Assembly (NCBI GenBank): GCA_045430345.1
Contig: JAILXT010000001.1
Location: 186,001 to 250,000 of the forward strand
Reading direction: 5' to 3'
Length of the DNA stretch: 64,000 nucleotides
From: Agarilytica sp045430345
Lineage (GTDB): Bacteria; Pseudomonadota; Gammaproteobacteria; Pseudomonadales; Cellvibrionaceae
Positions 15,314-22,695 of the stretch are shown piece by piece (within the stretch, counting starts at the first letter, position 1; the number at the start of each line of letters is the position of its first letter). The notes under the pieces were generated by a model. It saw only the letters and a list, made by a program, of their open reading frames with translations. It was not told where the DNA came from and did not search any database. The position numbers and the translations under genes were made by a program.

Positions 15314-17470
15314 ATGTTATTCGAAGGCCAAGCAATTCAGCTTTCGCAACTCGACAATGGGTTAGCGGAACTGCAATTTGATTTAAAAGGCGAATCCGTA
15401 AATAAATTTAGCGCGTTAACACTTGATGATCTTGAGAAAGCGATCGAAGTGGTGAAAAACACGCCAGAGATTAAAGGGCTACTTCTTTCCAGCGCCAAAA
15501 ACGTCTTTATTGTGGGCGCGGATATTATGGAGTTCGTGCCTATGTTCGAACAAGGTGTTGAAGCCGTTGAAAAGGCTGTGGCGCGTTCGAATAGCATATT
15601 TAATAGTCTAGAAGACCTTTCTATCCCCACCGTCGTCGCCATTAACGGTTATGCACTGGGTGGCGGGTTAGAGGTGTGCTTAGCCTGTGATTTCCGTGTC
15701 ATGAGCACAGCGGCAAAAATTGGTTTGCCTGAAACGAAGTTGGGCATCATTCCGGGTTGGGGCGGTACGGTTCGTCTACCTCGTTTAGCCGGTTTAGATG
15801 TGGCGGTTGAATGGATCGCTGCCGCGAAAGAGAATCGACCGGATGCAGCATTAAAAGCCGGCGTCGTTGATGGTGTTGTTGCCCCCGAACGTTTGCGAGA
15901 TGCAGCGATCGATGTGTTATCGCGAGCGGTTTCTGGCGACTTAGATTTCGCAGAACGAAAAGCGCAAAAGCAAGCGCCTTTAAAACATAATGACATTGAA
16001 TCATTGTTAGCGTTCGAAAGTTCTAAAGCATTTATTAAAGCCCAAGCGGGTCGTAATTACCCCGCACCGGTTGCTGCGATTAAATCCATGCAAGAAGGTG
16101 CAAAGCTTTCTCGTGATGAAGCAATTAAAATCGAGACAGGTGTATTTACTGAGCTCTCTCAAACCTCGGTAGCGAAGTCGTTGGTCGGTTTGTTTATCAG
16201 TGATCAAGTTATTGGTAAGAAAGCAAAAGGCTGGGAAAAACAAGCGGATAAAAAAGTCGAGCGTGCAGCTGTATTGGGCGCGGGTATTATGGGGGGGGGT
16301 ATCGCATACCAATCAGCCTATAAAGGCACACCGATTGTGATGAAAGATATTAATCAGGCAGGCATTGATTTGGGCCTGTCTGAAGCGTCAAAGCTTTTGA
16401 CTAAACGTGTGGATCGTGGGCGTATGAGCCCTGCGAAGATGGCCGGCGTACTAAACAATATTGATCCCGCGTTAAGCTACGAAGGTTTCGAAAGTGTGGA
16501 TGTTGTGGTCGAAGCCGTTGTTGAAAACCCCAAAGTAAAGCATGCGGTATTGGCAGAGTGTGAATCACATATCACCGATGATGCGGTGTTGTGTTCTAAC
16601 ACATCAACGATTTCAATTACCTATTTGGCAGAAGCGTTAAAGCGGCCAGAAAACTTCTGTGGCATGCATTTCTTTAACCCTGTCCACGCGATGCCTTTGG
16701 TTGAAGTGATTCGCGGTGAAAAAACCAGTGACAATGCGATTGCTCGCACAGTGGCATATGCCAATGCGATGGGTAAAAAAGCCATTGTGGTAAATGATTG
16801 CCCTGGCTTTTTAGTAAACCGCGTTTTGTTCCCTTATTTTGCAGGCTTTTCTTTGTTGTTACGCGACGGTGCAGATTTCCAAGCGGTCGATAAAGTGATG
16901 GAGCGTTGGGGTTGGCCAATGGGCCCTGCGTACCTGATGGATGTTGTGGGTATTGATACTGGTGTTCACTGTGAAGAAGTGATGGCTGAAGGCTTCCCTG
17001 ATCGAATGGGGCGTGATTTTAAAGCCGCATCAGACATCATGTATGAAAACAAACGTTTGGGGCAGAAAAACAATTTAGGTTTTTATAATTACGCACCAGA
17101 TAAAAAAGGTAAGCCGCAAAAAGTGGTTACGGAAGATTCATATAATTTGTTGAAGCCTCATGTTGCCGAAACAAAAGAATTTAGCGATGAAGAAATTATC
17201 GCAAGAATGATGATCCCAATGGCAACCGAGCTTGCGCGTTGTTTGGAAGAGAATGTCGTATCGTCTGCAGCAGAGGCGGACATGGCGCTAATTTACGGTT
17301 TGGGTTTCCCTCCGTTTAGAGGTGGTGTCTTCCGTTGGATAGATGAGATCGGTATAGACGCTTTTGCAGAAATGGCGAAAGTATACGAAAAATTAGGCGT
17401 GTTATACGAATTGACGGATGGCATGAAAGAAAAATTAAAAACGGGCGCAAGCTACTACGCGGCGAAGTAA
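15314..17470 (+). CDS. fadB: Fatty-acid oxidation complex alpha subunit FadB
   Basis: The 718-residue multifunctional enzyme carries out the hydration and dehydrogenation steps of beta-oxidation. The N-terminal enoyl-CoA hydratase/isomerase half has NGYALGGGLEVCLACDFRVMS and GLPETKLGIIPGWGGT, with the two catalytic glutamates in GLEVC and LPETK. The C-terminal half is 3-hydroxyacyl-CoA dehydrogenase: NAD-binding VLGAGIMGGGIAY (about residue 318) and the HFFNPVHAMPLVEVI active site, followed by two helical C-terminal domains. Length is normal for FadB. fadA follows after 10 bases, so the alpha2-beta2 complex is encoded as an operon. A G run at about 16291-16298 is intact in frame. Confidence 0.97.
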   Translation: MLFEGQAIQLSQLDNGLAELQFDLKGESVNKFSALTLDDLEKAIEVVKNTPEIKGLLLSSAKNVFIVGADIMEFVPMFEQGVEAVEKAVARSNSIFNSLEDLSIPTVVAINGYALGGGLEVCLACDFRVMSTAAKIGLPETKLGIIPGWGGTVRLPRLAGLDVAVEWIAAAKENRPDAALKAGVVDGVVAPERLRDAAIDVLSRAVSGDLDFAERKAQKQAPLKHNDIESLLAFESSKAFIKAQAGRNYPAPVAAIKSMQEGAKLSRDEAIKIETGVFTELSQTSVAKSLVGLFISDQVIGKKAKGWEKQADKKVERAAVLGAGIMGGGIAYQSAYKGTPIVMKDINQAGIDLGLSEASKLLTKRVDRGRMSPAKMAGVLNNIDPALSYEGFESVDVVVEAVVENPKVKHAVLAECESHITDDAVLCSNTSTISITYLAEALKRPENFCGMHFFNPVHAMPLVEVIRGEKTSDNAIARTVAYANAMGKKAIVVNDCPGFLVNRVLFPYFAGFSLLLRDGADFQAVDKVMERWGWPMGPAYLMDVVGIDTGVHCEEVMAEGFPDRMGRDFKAASDIMYENKRLGQKNNLGFYNYAPDKKGKPQKVVTEDSYNLLKPHVAETKEFSDEEIIARMMIPMATELARCLEENVVSSAAEADMALIYGLGFPPFRGGVFRWIDEIGIDAFAEMAKVYEKLGVLYELTDGMKEKLKTGASYYAAK

Positions 17471-17480
17471 GGAGAAACCT

Positions 17481-18659
17481 ATGAGTTTAAATCCGAGAGA
17501 TGTTGTTATCGTAGATTATGCCCGTAGCCCTATGGGGCGTTCAAAAAACGGCATTTTCAGAAATCGACGTGCAGATGATTTGAGTGCACACATTATTTCA
17601 AAATTATTAACGCGTAACGATGCGCTTAACCCAGAAGAAATAGACGATTTAATCTGGGGTTGCGTGATGCAGCGTGGTGAGCAAGGCTTTAATATCGGCC
17701 GAAATGTACTGCTACAAGCGGGCTTGCCTCACACCGTTCCGGGGCAAACCGTGAACCGTTTATGTGGTTCGAGTATGTCCGCATTGCATACTGCCGCTAC
17801 CAATATTATGGCAGGGCAGGGTGATGTGTATGTTGTTGGTGGCGTCGAGCATATGGGCCATCTAGAGATGATGGAGGGTGTTGACCCTAATCCGGCGTTG
17901 GGGTTGTCGGTTGCAAAAGCGGCGGGGTCTATGGGCTTAACGGCAGAATACCTAGCGTTGTTGCATGGGATTTCTCGTGAACAAATGGATGAGTTTGGTG
18001 CGCGTTCGCATAAGCTAGCGGCGGCGGCCACAGAGAAAGGCGAATTTGATCGAGAGATTATTCCGACGATGGGTCACGATGATATTGGTGCACCGATTTT
18101 GGTTAAGCACGATCAAACGATTCGCCCAGAAACAACGGTTGAAGGTTTGTCTGCTTTAAAGCCCGCCTTTAACCCGAAAGGGGGCACGGTGACGGCAGGT
18201 ACTTCCTCCCAGATTACTGACGGGGCTTCCGTGATGTTGGTGATGTCAGCAGAAAAGGCACAAGCGCTGGGGTTAACTCCAATCGCGAAGATTCGTTCTA
18301 TGGCGCTTGCCGGTGTTGATCCATCGATTATGGGGTATGGCCCTGTACCCTCTACTCAGAAAGCCTTGGCAAAAGCAGGTTTAACGATGGATGACATCGA
18401 TAAGCTTGAATTGAATGAGGCTTTTGCCGCGCAAGCATTACCGGTATTGAAAGACTTGAATCTACTTGATGTTATGGATGAAAAAGTCAATCTACGTGGC
18501 GGTGCAATTGCGTTAGGCCACCCATTTGGTTGTTCGGGTACGCGTATTACCGGCACCTTGCTGAGTGTAATGCAAGATACCGATGCTACCTTGGGTGTTG
18601 CCACAATGTGTATTGGGCTTGGCCAAGGTATTACGACGGTTGTTGAGCGAGTTAATTAA
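17481..18659 (+). CDS. fadA: 3-ketoacyl-CoA thiolase FadA
   Basis: The 392-residue thiolase cleaves 3-ketoacyl-CoA with CoA, the last step of beta-oxidation, as the beta subunit with FadB. The nucleophile cysteine lies in NRLCGSSMSALH (about residue 92), the catalytic histidine in ALGHPFGCSGTR and the second cysteine in CIGLGQG near the C-terminus. A strong AAGGAG site precedes the ATG. A rho-independent terminator starts 22 bases after the stop, closing the operon. Confidence 0.97.
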   Translation: MSLNPRDVVIVDYARSPMGRSKNGIFRNRRADDLSAHIISKLLTRNDALNPEEIDDLIWGCVMQRGEQGFNIGRNVLLQAGLPHTVPGQTVNRLCGSSMSALHTAATNIMAGQGDVYVVGGVEHMGHLEMMEGVDPNPALGLSVAKAAGSMGLTAEYLALLHGISREQMDEFGARSHKLAAAATEKGEFDREIIPTMGHDDIGAPILVKHDQTIRPETTVEGLSALKPAFNPKGGTVTAGTSSQITDGASVMLVMSAEKAQALGLTPIAKIRSMALAGVDPSIMGYGPVPSTQKALAKAGLTMDDIDKLELNEAFAAQALPVLKDLNLLDVMDEKVNLRGGAIALGHPFGCSGTRITGTLLSVMQDTDATLGVATMCIGLGQGITTVVERVN

Positions 18660-18680
18660 CTCTCTATTTCCCTCTATCTA

Positions 18681-18707
18681 AAGGCGGGCTATTTAGCCCG
18701 CCTTTTT
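18681..18707 (+). terminator. Rho-independent terminator of fadBA
   Basis: AAGGCGGGC and GCCCGCCTT form a 9-bp GC-rich stem around TATTTA, followed by a T run. Confidence 0.93.
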
Positions 18708-18743
18708 TATGTTCAGGGTGTTCGTGCGGGACTGCACGTTCCT

Positions 18744-18885
18744 CCTCAGTAAGAGCGCTGAAGAAACGCGTAAATACATCCATGTAAGCTCGACTCTGGC
18801 TCCTGCTCCGTTCTAACGATTACATCCGTGTAATCGTTCGGCATTTCATCCCTGAAATGACGATTCTTCAGCGCTCTTACCGAGG
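18744..18885. repeat. Palindromic repeat element, copy A
   Basis: A 98-base module (18766-18863) is framed by inverted arms 18744-18765 and 18864-18885 (21 of 22 positions complementary; 17 consecutive pairs next to the module). The module starts ACGCGTAAATACATCCATGTAAG and ends TGAAATGACGA. It contains small perfect hairpins with a CATCCNTG core: 18775-18786, 18815-18838 (10-bp stem) and 18842-18859. Copy B shares the module in the opposite orientation but not the arms. A further small hairpin, CGTGC/GCACG, lies just outside at 18723-18738. Confidence 0.85.
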
Positions 18886-18964
18886 CGAAACTCGATCACG
18901 ATTAAAACAGCCTTTCTACTTCGTAGTCTTATGACTTGTTGATGTATAAATAGTGAGCTTTGAG

Positions 18965-19103
18965 TTGGATTCCTTTTTCAAAATTCGTCATTTCATGCTC
19001 CGCCAGGGATGGCGGATGTTAGAATAACGCAGGAGCAGTTATCGAGATGAAATGCCGAAGCTTACATGGATGTATTCACGCGTATTTTGAAAAAGGAATC
19101 CAA
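18965..19103. repeat. Palindromic repeat element, copy B (inverted relative to A)
   Basis: A 99-base module (18985-19083) lies between perfect 20-base inverted arms at 18965-18984 and 19084-19103. Read on the minus strand it starts ACGCGTGAATACATCCATGTAAG and ends TGAAATGACGA like copy A, with a shared central GCTCCTGC...TCTAAC stretch. Where copy A has the ATTACA/TGTAAT hairpin, copy B has CCGCCA/TGGCGG around the same core. CATTTCAT and ATGAAATG form a further internal inverted pair. The arms have no similarity to those of copy A. Confidence 0.85.
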
Positions 19104-19158
19104 ATTAAAGCGCATCGAGGTTGTATGCCGCGCTGATTCTCGATGGAATAGAAAGGGC

Positions 19159-19187
19159 TGCAAAAGAAGCGGAAACTAGCTATACTC
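19159..19187 (+). promoter_or_regulatory. Candidate sigma-70 promoter of thrS
   Basis: A good -10 (TATACT, 19182-19187) is followed by a GC-rich discriminator (CGCGCCCC), as at stringently controlled translation genes. The matching -35 would be CTGCAA at 19159-19164 with a 17-base spacer, a weak match. Confidence 0.5.
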
Positions 19188-19255
19188 GCGCCCCTAAAAA
19201 CCAATCACTCACTCATGTGGCCTTTAGTATGGGTCACCACTGGTAAGGAATAGAC

Positions 19256-21178
19256 ATGCCTGTTATTACCCTCCCTGACGGTTCTCAACGTACCTTCGAT
19301 AAACCCGTTTCAACCCTTGATGTTGCTGCTGATATAGGCCCTGGCCTGGCGAAAGCAACCATTGCAGGCCGCGTTAATGGCGAGCGTGTTGATGCGAAAG
19401 ATATCATCGAAGAAGATTCTGATCTCACAATAATCACGGGAAGAGATGAAGATGGATTAGAGATTATCCGTCACTCCTGTGCGCACCTTATCGGTCACGC
19501 GGTAAAGCAGTTATGGCCCGATGCGAAAATGGCCATTGGCCCGACGATTGAAAACGGCTTTTATTACGATATCGATTTAGATCATATGTTAACGGATGAA
19601 GATATCGAAACGCTTGAAAAGCGGATGAAAGAGCTGGCTAAAACGAATTACGAAGTGGTTAAGAAAAAAGTCAGTTGGCAGGAAGCGCGCGATACATTTG
19701 AACAGCGTGGTGAAAGTTACAAAATTGAAATCTTGGATGACGATATCAGTAAAGATGATCGTCCAGGTTTATATCATCATGAAGAATATGTCGACATGTG
19801 TCGTGGTCCTCATGTACCCAGTATGAAATTTATCGAGTATTTTAAATTGATGCGGGTGTCTGGCGCCTATTGGCGTGGCGATTCCGAAAACAAAATGCTA
19901 CAACGAATTTACGGCACCGCATGGAACGATAAAAAACAACTGAAGCAGTACCTAAAATTTCTAGAGGAAGCGGCCAAGCGTGATCACCGTAAATTGGCCA
20001 AAAAGCTCGACCTTTTTCATCTTCAAGAAGAAGCGCCCGGTATGGTGTTTTGGCACCCTCGTGGTTGGACTGTATATACCGCAATAGAATCATATATGCG
20101 CGACGTACAGCGTAAAAACGGTTATCAAGAAATTAAGACGCCTCAAGTTGTTGAGCGCACGCTTTGGGAGAAGTCGGGCCACTGGGACAAATTCCGAGAG
20201 AATATGTTTACCGTGGAGTCAGAATCGCGAGACTACGCGGTTAAGCCTATGAACTGTCCTTGCCATATTCAAGTCTTTAATCAAGGCTTGAAAAGCTACC
20301 GTGACTTACCTTTGCGCCTCGCTGAATTTGGTTCGTGTCACCGTAACGAAGCGTCAGGCACGCTGCAGGGACTGATGCGTGTTCGTGGCTTTACGCAGGA
20401 CGATGCCCATATCTTCTGTACAGAAGCAGCGATACAAGATGAAGTATCTGTATTTACGGACCTTCTCTTCGAGGTTTATAAGGACTTTGGTTTTGATGAT
20501 GTCATTATTCGACTCTCTACTCGTCCCGAGCAGCGTGTGGGCAGTGATGAAGTTTGGGATAAGTCGGAAAAGGCCTTGTCGGATGCGTTGAATGCGAAAG
20601 GGCTTAAGTGGGACCTGTTGCCCGGCGAAGGGGCGTTTTATGGGCCGAAAATCGAGTTTTCACTGAAGGATTGTCTCGGACGTATCTGGCAATGTGGCAC
20701 CATTCAAGTCGACTTTTCTATGCCTGGGCGCCTTGACGCTCAATACGTCGCAGAAGATGGTTCGCGCCAAGTGCCCGTCATGCTTCATCGGGCAATCTTG
20801 GGGTCGTTTGAGCGTTTTATCGGTATTCTCATCGAAGAATATGAAGGGAAATTTCCCGTTTGGTTGGCGCCAGATCAGGTGGTTGTGATGAATATTACGG
20901 ACAATCAGGCCGAATATGTGGAAAAAGTGCGTGATTCCTTGCAAAACAGTGGTTTTAGGGCCATATCTGACTTGAGAAATGAAAAGATCGGCTTTAAAAT
21001 CCGCGAGCACACTATGCAGAGGGTTCCGTACCTCTTGGTAGTGGGTGATAAAGAAGTTGAGAACAATACTGTTGCCGTGCGAACACGGGACGGTGAAGAC
21101 CTCGGGACACTATCTCTTGAAGCTTTTTCTGAGCGTTTGAATGGCGATGTTGCCAAGCGCGCTCGGTCGACGTCATAG
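19256..21178 (+). CDS. thrS: Threonyl-tRNA synthetase
   Basis: The 640-residue enzyme charges tRNA-Thr. Order of domains: TGS (residues 1-62), the editing domain with the HSCAHLIGHAVKQLWP and YVDMCRGPHVPS metal-site motifs, the class II catalytic core (MNCPCHIQVFNQ, motif 2 around FGSCHRNEASGTLQGLMRVRGFTQDDAHIFC, motif 3 HRAILGSFERFIGILIEEYEGKFPVWLAPDQ), and the C-terminal anticodon-binding domain. An AAGGAA site precedes the ATG. It heads the conserved thrS-infC-rpmI-rplT-pheS cluster; infC begins 66 bases later. Confidence 0.98.
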   Translation: MPVITLPDGSQRTFDKPVSTLDVAADIGPGLAKATIAGRVNGERVDAKDIIEEDSDLTIITGRDEDGLEIIRHSCAHLIGHAVKQLWPDAKMAIGPTIENGFYYDIDLDHMLTDEDIETLEKRMKELAKTNYEVVKKKVSWQEARDTFEQRGESYKIEILDDDISKDDRPGLYHHEEYVDMCRGPHVPSMKFIEYFKLMRVSGAYWRGDSENKMLQRIYGTAWNDKKQLKQYLKFLEEAAKRDHRKLAKKLDLFHLQEEAPGMVFWHPRGWTVYTAIESYMRDVQRKNGYQEIKTPQVVERTLWEKSGHWDKFRENMFTVESESRDYAVKPMNCPCHIQVFNQGLKSYRDLPLRLAEFGSCHRNEASGTLQGLMRVRGFTQDDAHIFCTEAAIQDEVSVFTDLLFEVYKDFGFDDVIIRLSTRPEQRVGSDEVWDKSEKALSDALNAKGLKWDLLPGEGAFYGPKIEFSLKDCLGRIWQCGTIQVDFSMPGRLDAQYVAEDGSRQVPVMLHRAILGSFERFIGILIEEYEGKFPVWLAPDQVVVMNITDNQAEYVEKVRDSLQNSGFRAISDLRNEKIGFKIREHTMQRVPYLLVVGDKEVENNTVAVRTRDGEDLGTLSLEAFSERLNGDVAKRARSTS

Positions 21179-21244
21179 CTTAAAGAGTCTGTGATCGCGG
21201 GGTCTGTTGTTTTTGTCATATGAACAAACCGGGAGAAACAAACT

Positions 21245-21787
21245 ATCAGCAATCGAGAGCAAGCCAAAGGGCGTTCTAAGAAACCTGCAATCAACGATCA
21301 GATCGAAGCAAGTGAAGTACGTTTAATTGGTAAAGATGGTGAGCAAGTAGGTATTGTAACGATTGAAGAGGCTAGAGCTCAGGCTCAGTCGGATCAATTG
21401 GACCTGGTAGCGATTGTGCCAGACGCCGAACCCGTTGTTTGCAAAATTATGGATTACGGCAAACATTTGTTTGAAGCGAAAAAAGCCAAAGCGGCCGCTA
21501 AAAAGAAACAAAAACAACAGCAAGTTAAGGAAATGAAGTTTCGCCCCGGTACTGAAGAGGGTGATTACAACGTTAAGCTTAGAGCTGTTTCCCGTTTCCT
21601 AGAAAACGGTGATAAAGCCAAAGTGTCGTTACGTTATCGTGGACGTGAAATGGCTCACCAAGAGCTAGGCATGGAAATGATGAAGCGCATCGAGAAAGAT
21701 TTGGAAGAGATTGCGACAGTTGAGCAATATCCAAAAATGGAAGGACGCCAGTTGATCATGGTAATGGCGCCGAAAAAGCGTAAGTAA
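21245..21787 (+). CDS. infC: Translation initiation factor IF-3, starting at ATC
   Basis: The frame encodes the full 180-residue IF-3: [M]SNREQAKGRSKKPAINDQI, then VRLIGKDGEQVGIVTIEEA, DLVAIVPDAEPVVCKIMDYGKHLFE, a Lys/Ala-rich linker, and the C-terminal domain (EMKFRPGTEEGDYNVKLRAVSRFL...RGREMAHQELG). No ATG, GTG or TTG occurs between the in-frame stop at 21221 and the conserved N-terminus; the codons are ACA AAC CGG GAG AAA CAA ACT ATC AGC. ATC at 21245, nine bases after GGGAGA, is therefore the start. IF-3 discriminates against rare start codons, and the AUU start of E. coli infC underlies autoregulation, so ATC would work the same way. The next usable start (TTG 21398) would delete the N-terminal domain. 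Confidence 0.93.
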   Translation: MSNREQAKGRSKKPAINDQIEASEVRLIGKDGEQVGIVTIEEARAQAQSDQLDLVAIVPDAEPVVCKIMDYGKHLFEAKKAKAAAKKKQKQQQVKEMKFRPGTEEGDYNVKLRAVSRFLENGDKAKVSLRYRGREMAHQELGMEMMKRIEKDLEEIATVEQYPKMEGRQLIMVMAPKKRK

Positions 21788-21951
21788 AACGTTTCGAGCT
21801 AATTAATAAGCAAGCCTTTATTGGTTTGCAAGAATTTGGGCATGAGCGAAAGTTTATACCCAAACTAAGGAGTCGCCGGGCTATTTAGCTGCCTAGGGGG
21901 CTTACAAGTAAAACCCTTGCCTTCGGGCAAACTCTATATTGGAGAAGTAAC
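21788..21951 (+). promoter_or_regulatory. infC-rpmI spacer with two hairpins, possible L20 control region
   Basis: This 164-base spacer contains an imperfect hairpin GCAAGCC/GGTTTGC near 21810-21830 and a UUCG-capped hairpin TTGCC/GGCAA at 21917-21930, just before the rpmI ribosome site. In enterobacteria L20 represses rpmI-rplT translation by binding RNA in this region. Here that role is inferred from position only. Confidence 0.4.
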
Positions 21952-22146
21952 ATGCCAAAAGCTAAAGTACACAGTGGCGCAGCCAAGCGCTTCAAAAAAA
22001 CCGCGGGCGGCTACAAACATAAGCACGCTCACAAAAGCCATATCCTCACTAAAATGACCACAAAGCGTAAGCGTCAACTTCGCGGTACTAGCATGCTAAA
22101 TGCAGCGGACGTTCCAGCGATCAAGCGCATGCTTCGTGCGGATTAG
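21952..22146 (+). CDS. rpmI: Ribosomal protein L35 (bL35)
   Basis: The 64-residue protein of the large ribosomal subunit has the typical L35 sequence: PKAKVHSGAAKRFKKTAGGYKHKHAHKSHILTKMTTKRKRQLRGT and a C-terminal VPAIKRMLRA. A clear GGAGAA ribosome site precedes the ATG. It lies between infC and rplT as in nearly all bacteria with this cluster; the 94-base spacer to rplT may contain further regulatory RNA. Confidence 0.98.
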   Translation: MPKAKVHSGAAKRFKKTAGGYKHKHAHKSHILTKMTTKRKRQLRGTSMLNAADVPAIKRMLRAD

Positions 22147-22240
22147 TACAGGATGTACTGTATGCCGATTTTGCAGGAGCAAAAATCGGCCAGTTGATGA
22201 CTGTCTATTTAGTGAAAAGAATTTTTATTGAGGAAATATC

Positions 22241-22600
22241 ATGGCCCGAGTAAAACGTGGTGTTGTGGCGCGTCGAAGCCACAAGAAAGTATTAAAAGCG
22301 GCTAAAGGTTATTACGGAGCACGTTCGCGTGTATTTCGTGTAGCAAAACAAGCTGTTATCAAAGCAGGTCAATACGCATACCGCGACCGTCGTGTTAAGA
22401 AACGTAATTTTCGCGCGTTGTGGATCACTCGAATTAATGCACAGTCTCGTGCAGAAGGTTTGAGCTACAGCCGTTTAATTGCGGGACTTAAAAAAGCAGA
22501 TATTGCTTTAGACCGTCGTGTTCTTGCGGACTTAGCGATTCACGATAAAGCCACTTTCGGCTTAATTGTATCAAAAGCTAAGGAAGCCTTGGCGGCGTAA
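22241..22600 (+). CDS. rplT: Ribosomal protein L20 (bL20)
   Basis: The 119-residue protein is needed early in 50S assembly and usually also represses its own operon. The basic N-terminal extension (ARVKRGVVARRSHKKVLKAAKGYYGARSRVFRVAKQAVIKAGQYAYRDRRVKKRNFRALWITRINA) and the globular C-terminus (LSYSRLIAGLKKADIALDRRVLADLAIHD) are complete. A GAGGAAA ribosome site lies upstream of the ATG. A strong terminator-like hairpin follows, before pheS. Confidence 0.98.
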   Translation: MARVKRGVVARRSHKKVLKAAKGYYGARSRVFRVAKQAVIKAGQYAYRDRRVKKRNFRALWITRINAQSRAEGLSYSRLIAGLKKADIALDRRVLADLAIHDKATFGLIVSKAKEALAA

Positions 22601-22624
22601 GTCCTCATTGGCGAGCAAAATGAG

Positions 22625-22657
22625 AAAGGGGAAGCGCCGTGGCACTTCCCCTTTTTT
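22625..22657 (+). terminator. Terminator/attenuator between rplT and pheS
   Basis: AAAGGGGAAG (22625-22634) pairs perfectly with CTTCCCCTTT (22645-22654), with an inner GCC/GGC stem, followed by a T run. It would end the ribosomal-protein transcript or let part of it through to pheS. I see no Phe-rich leader peptide of the pheM type. Confidence 0.88.
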
Positions 22658-22695
22658 ATGGTTAAAACCGAATAAACTACTTATTAGAGGCGTGA

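Noticed and set aside
18711..19255. CRISPR array
   Set aside because: The repeats are palindromic and inverted, with no regular direct repeat-spacer structure and no cas genes.
21398..21787. Truncated infC starting at TTG
   Set aside because: It would lack the IF-3 N-terminal domain, which is present and conserved upstream in the same frame.
22620..22695. pheM-like leader peptide before pheS
   Set aside because: The only nearby frame (MRKGKRRGTSPFLW...) has one Phe and reads through the terminator stem; no Phe run.
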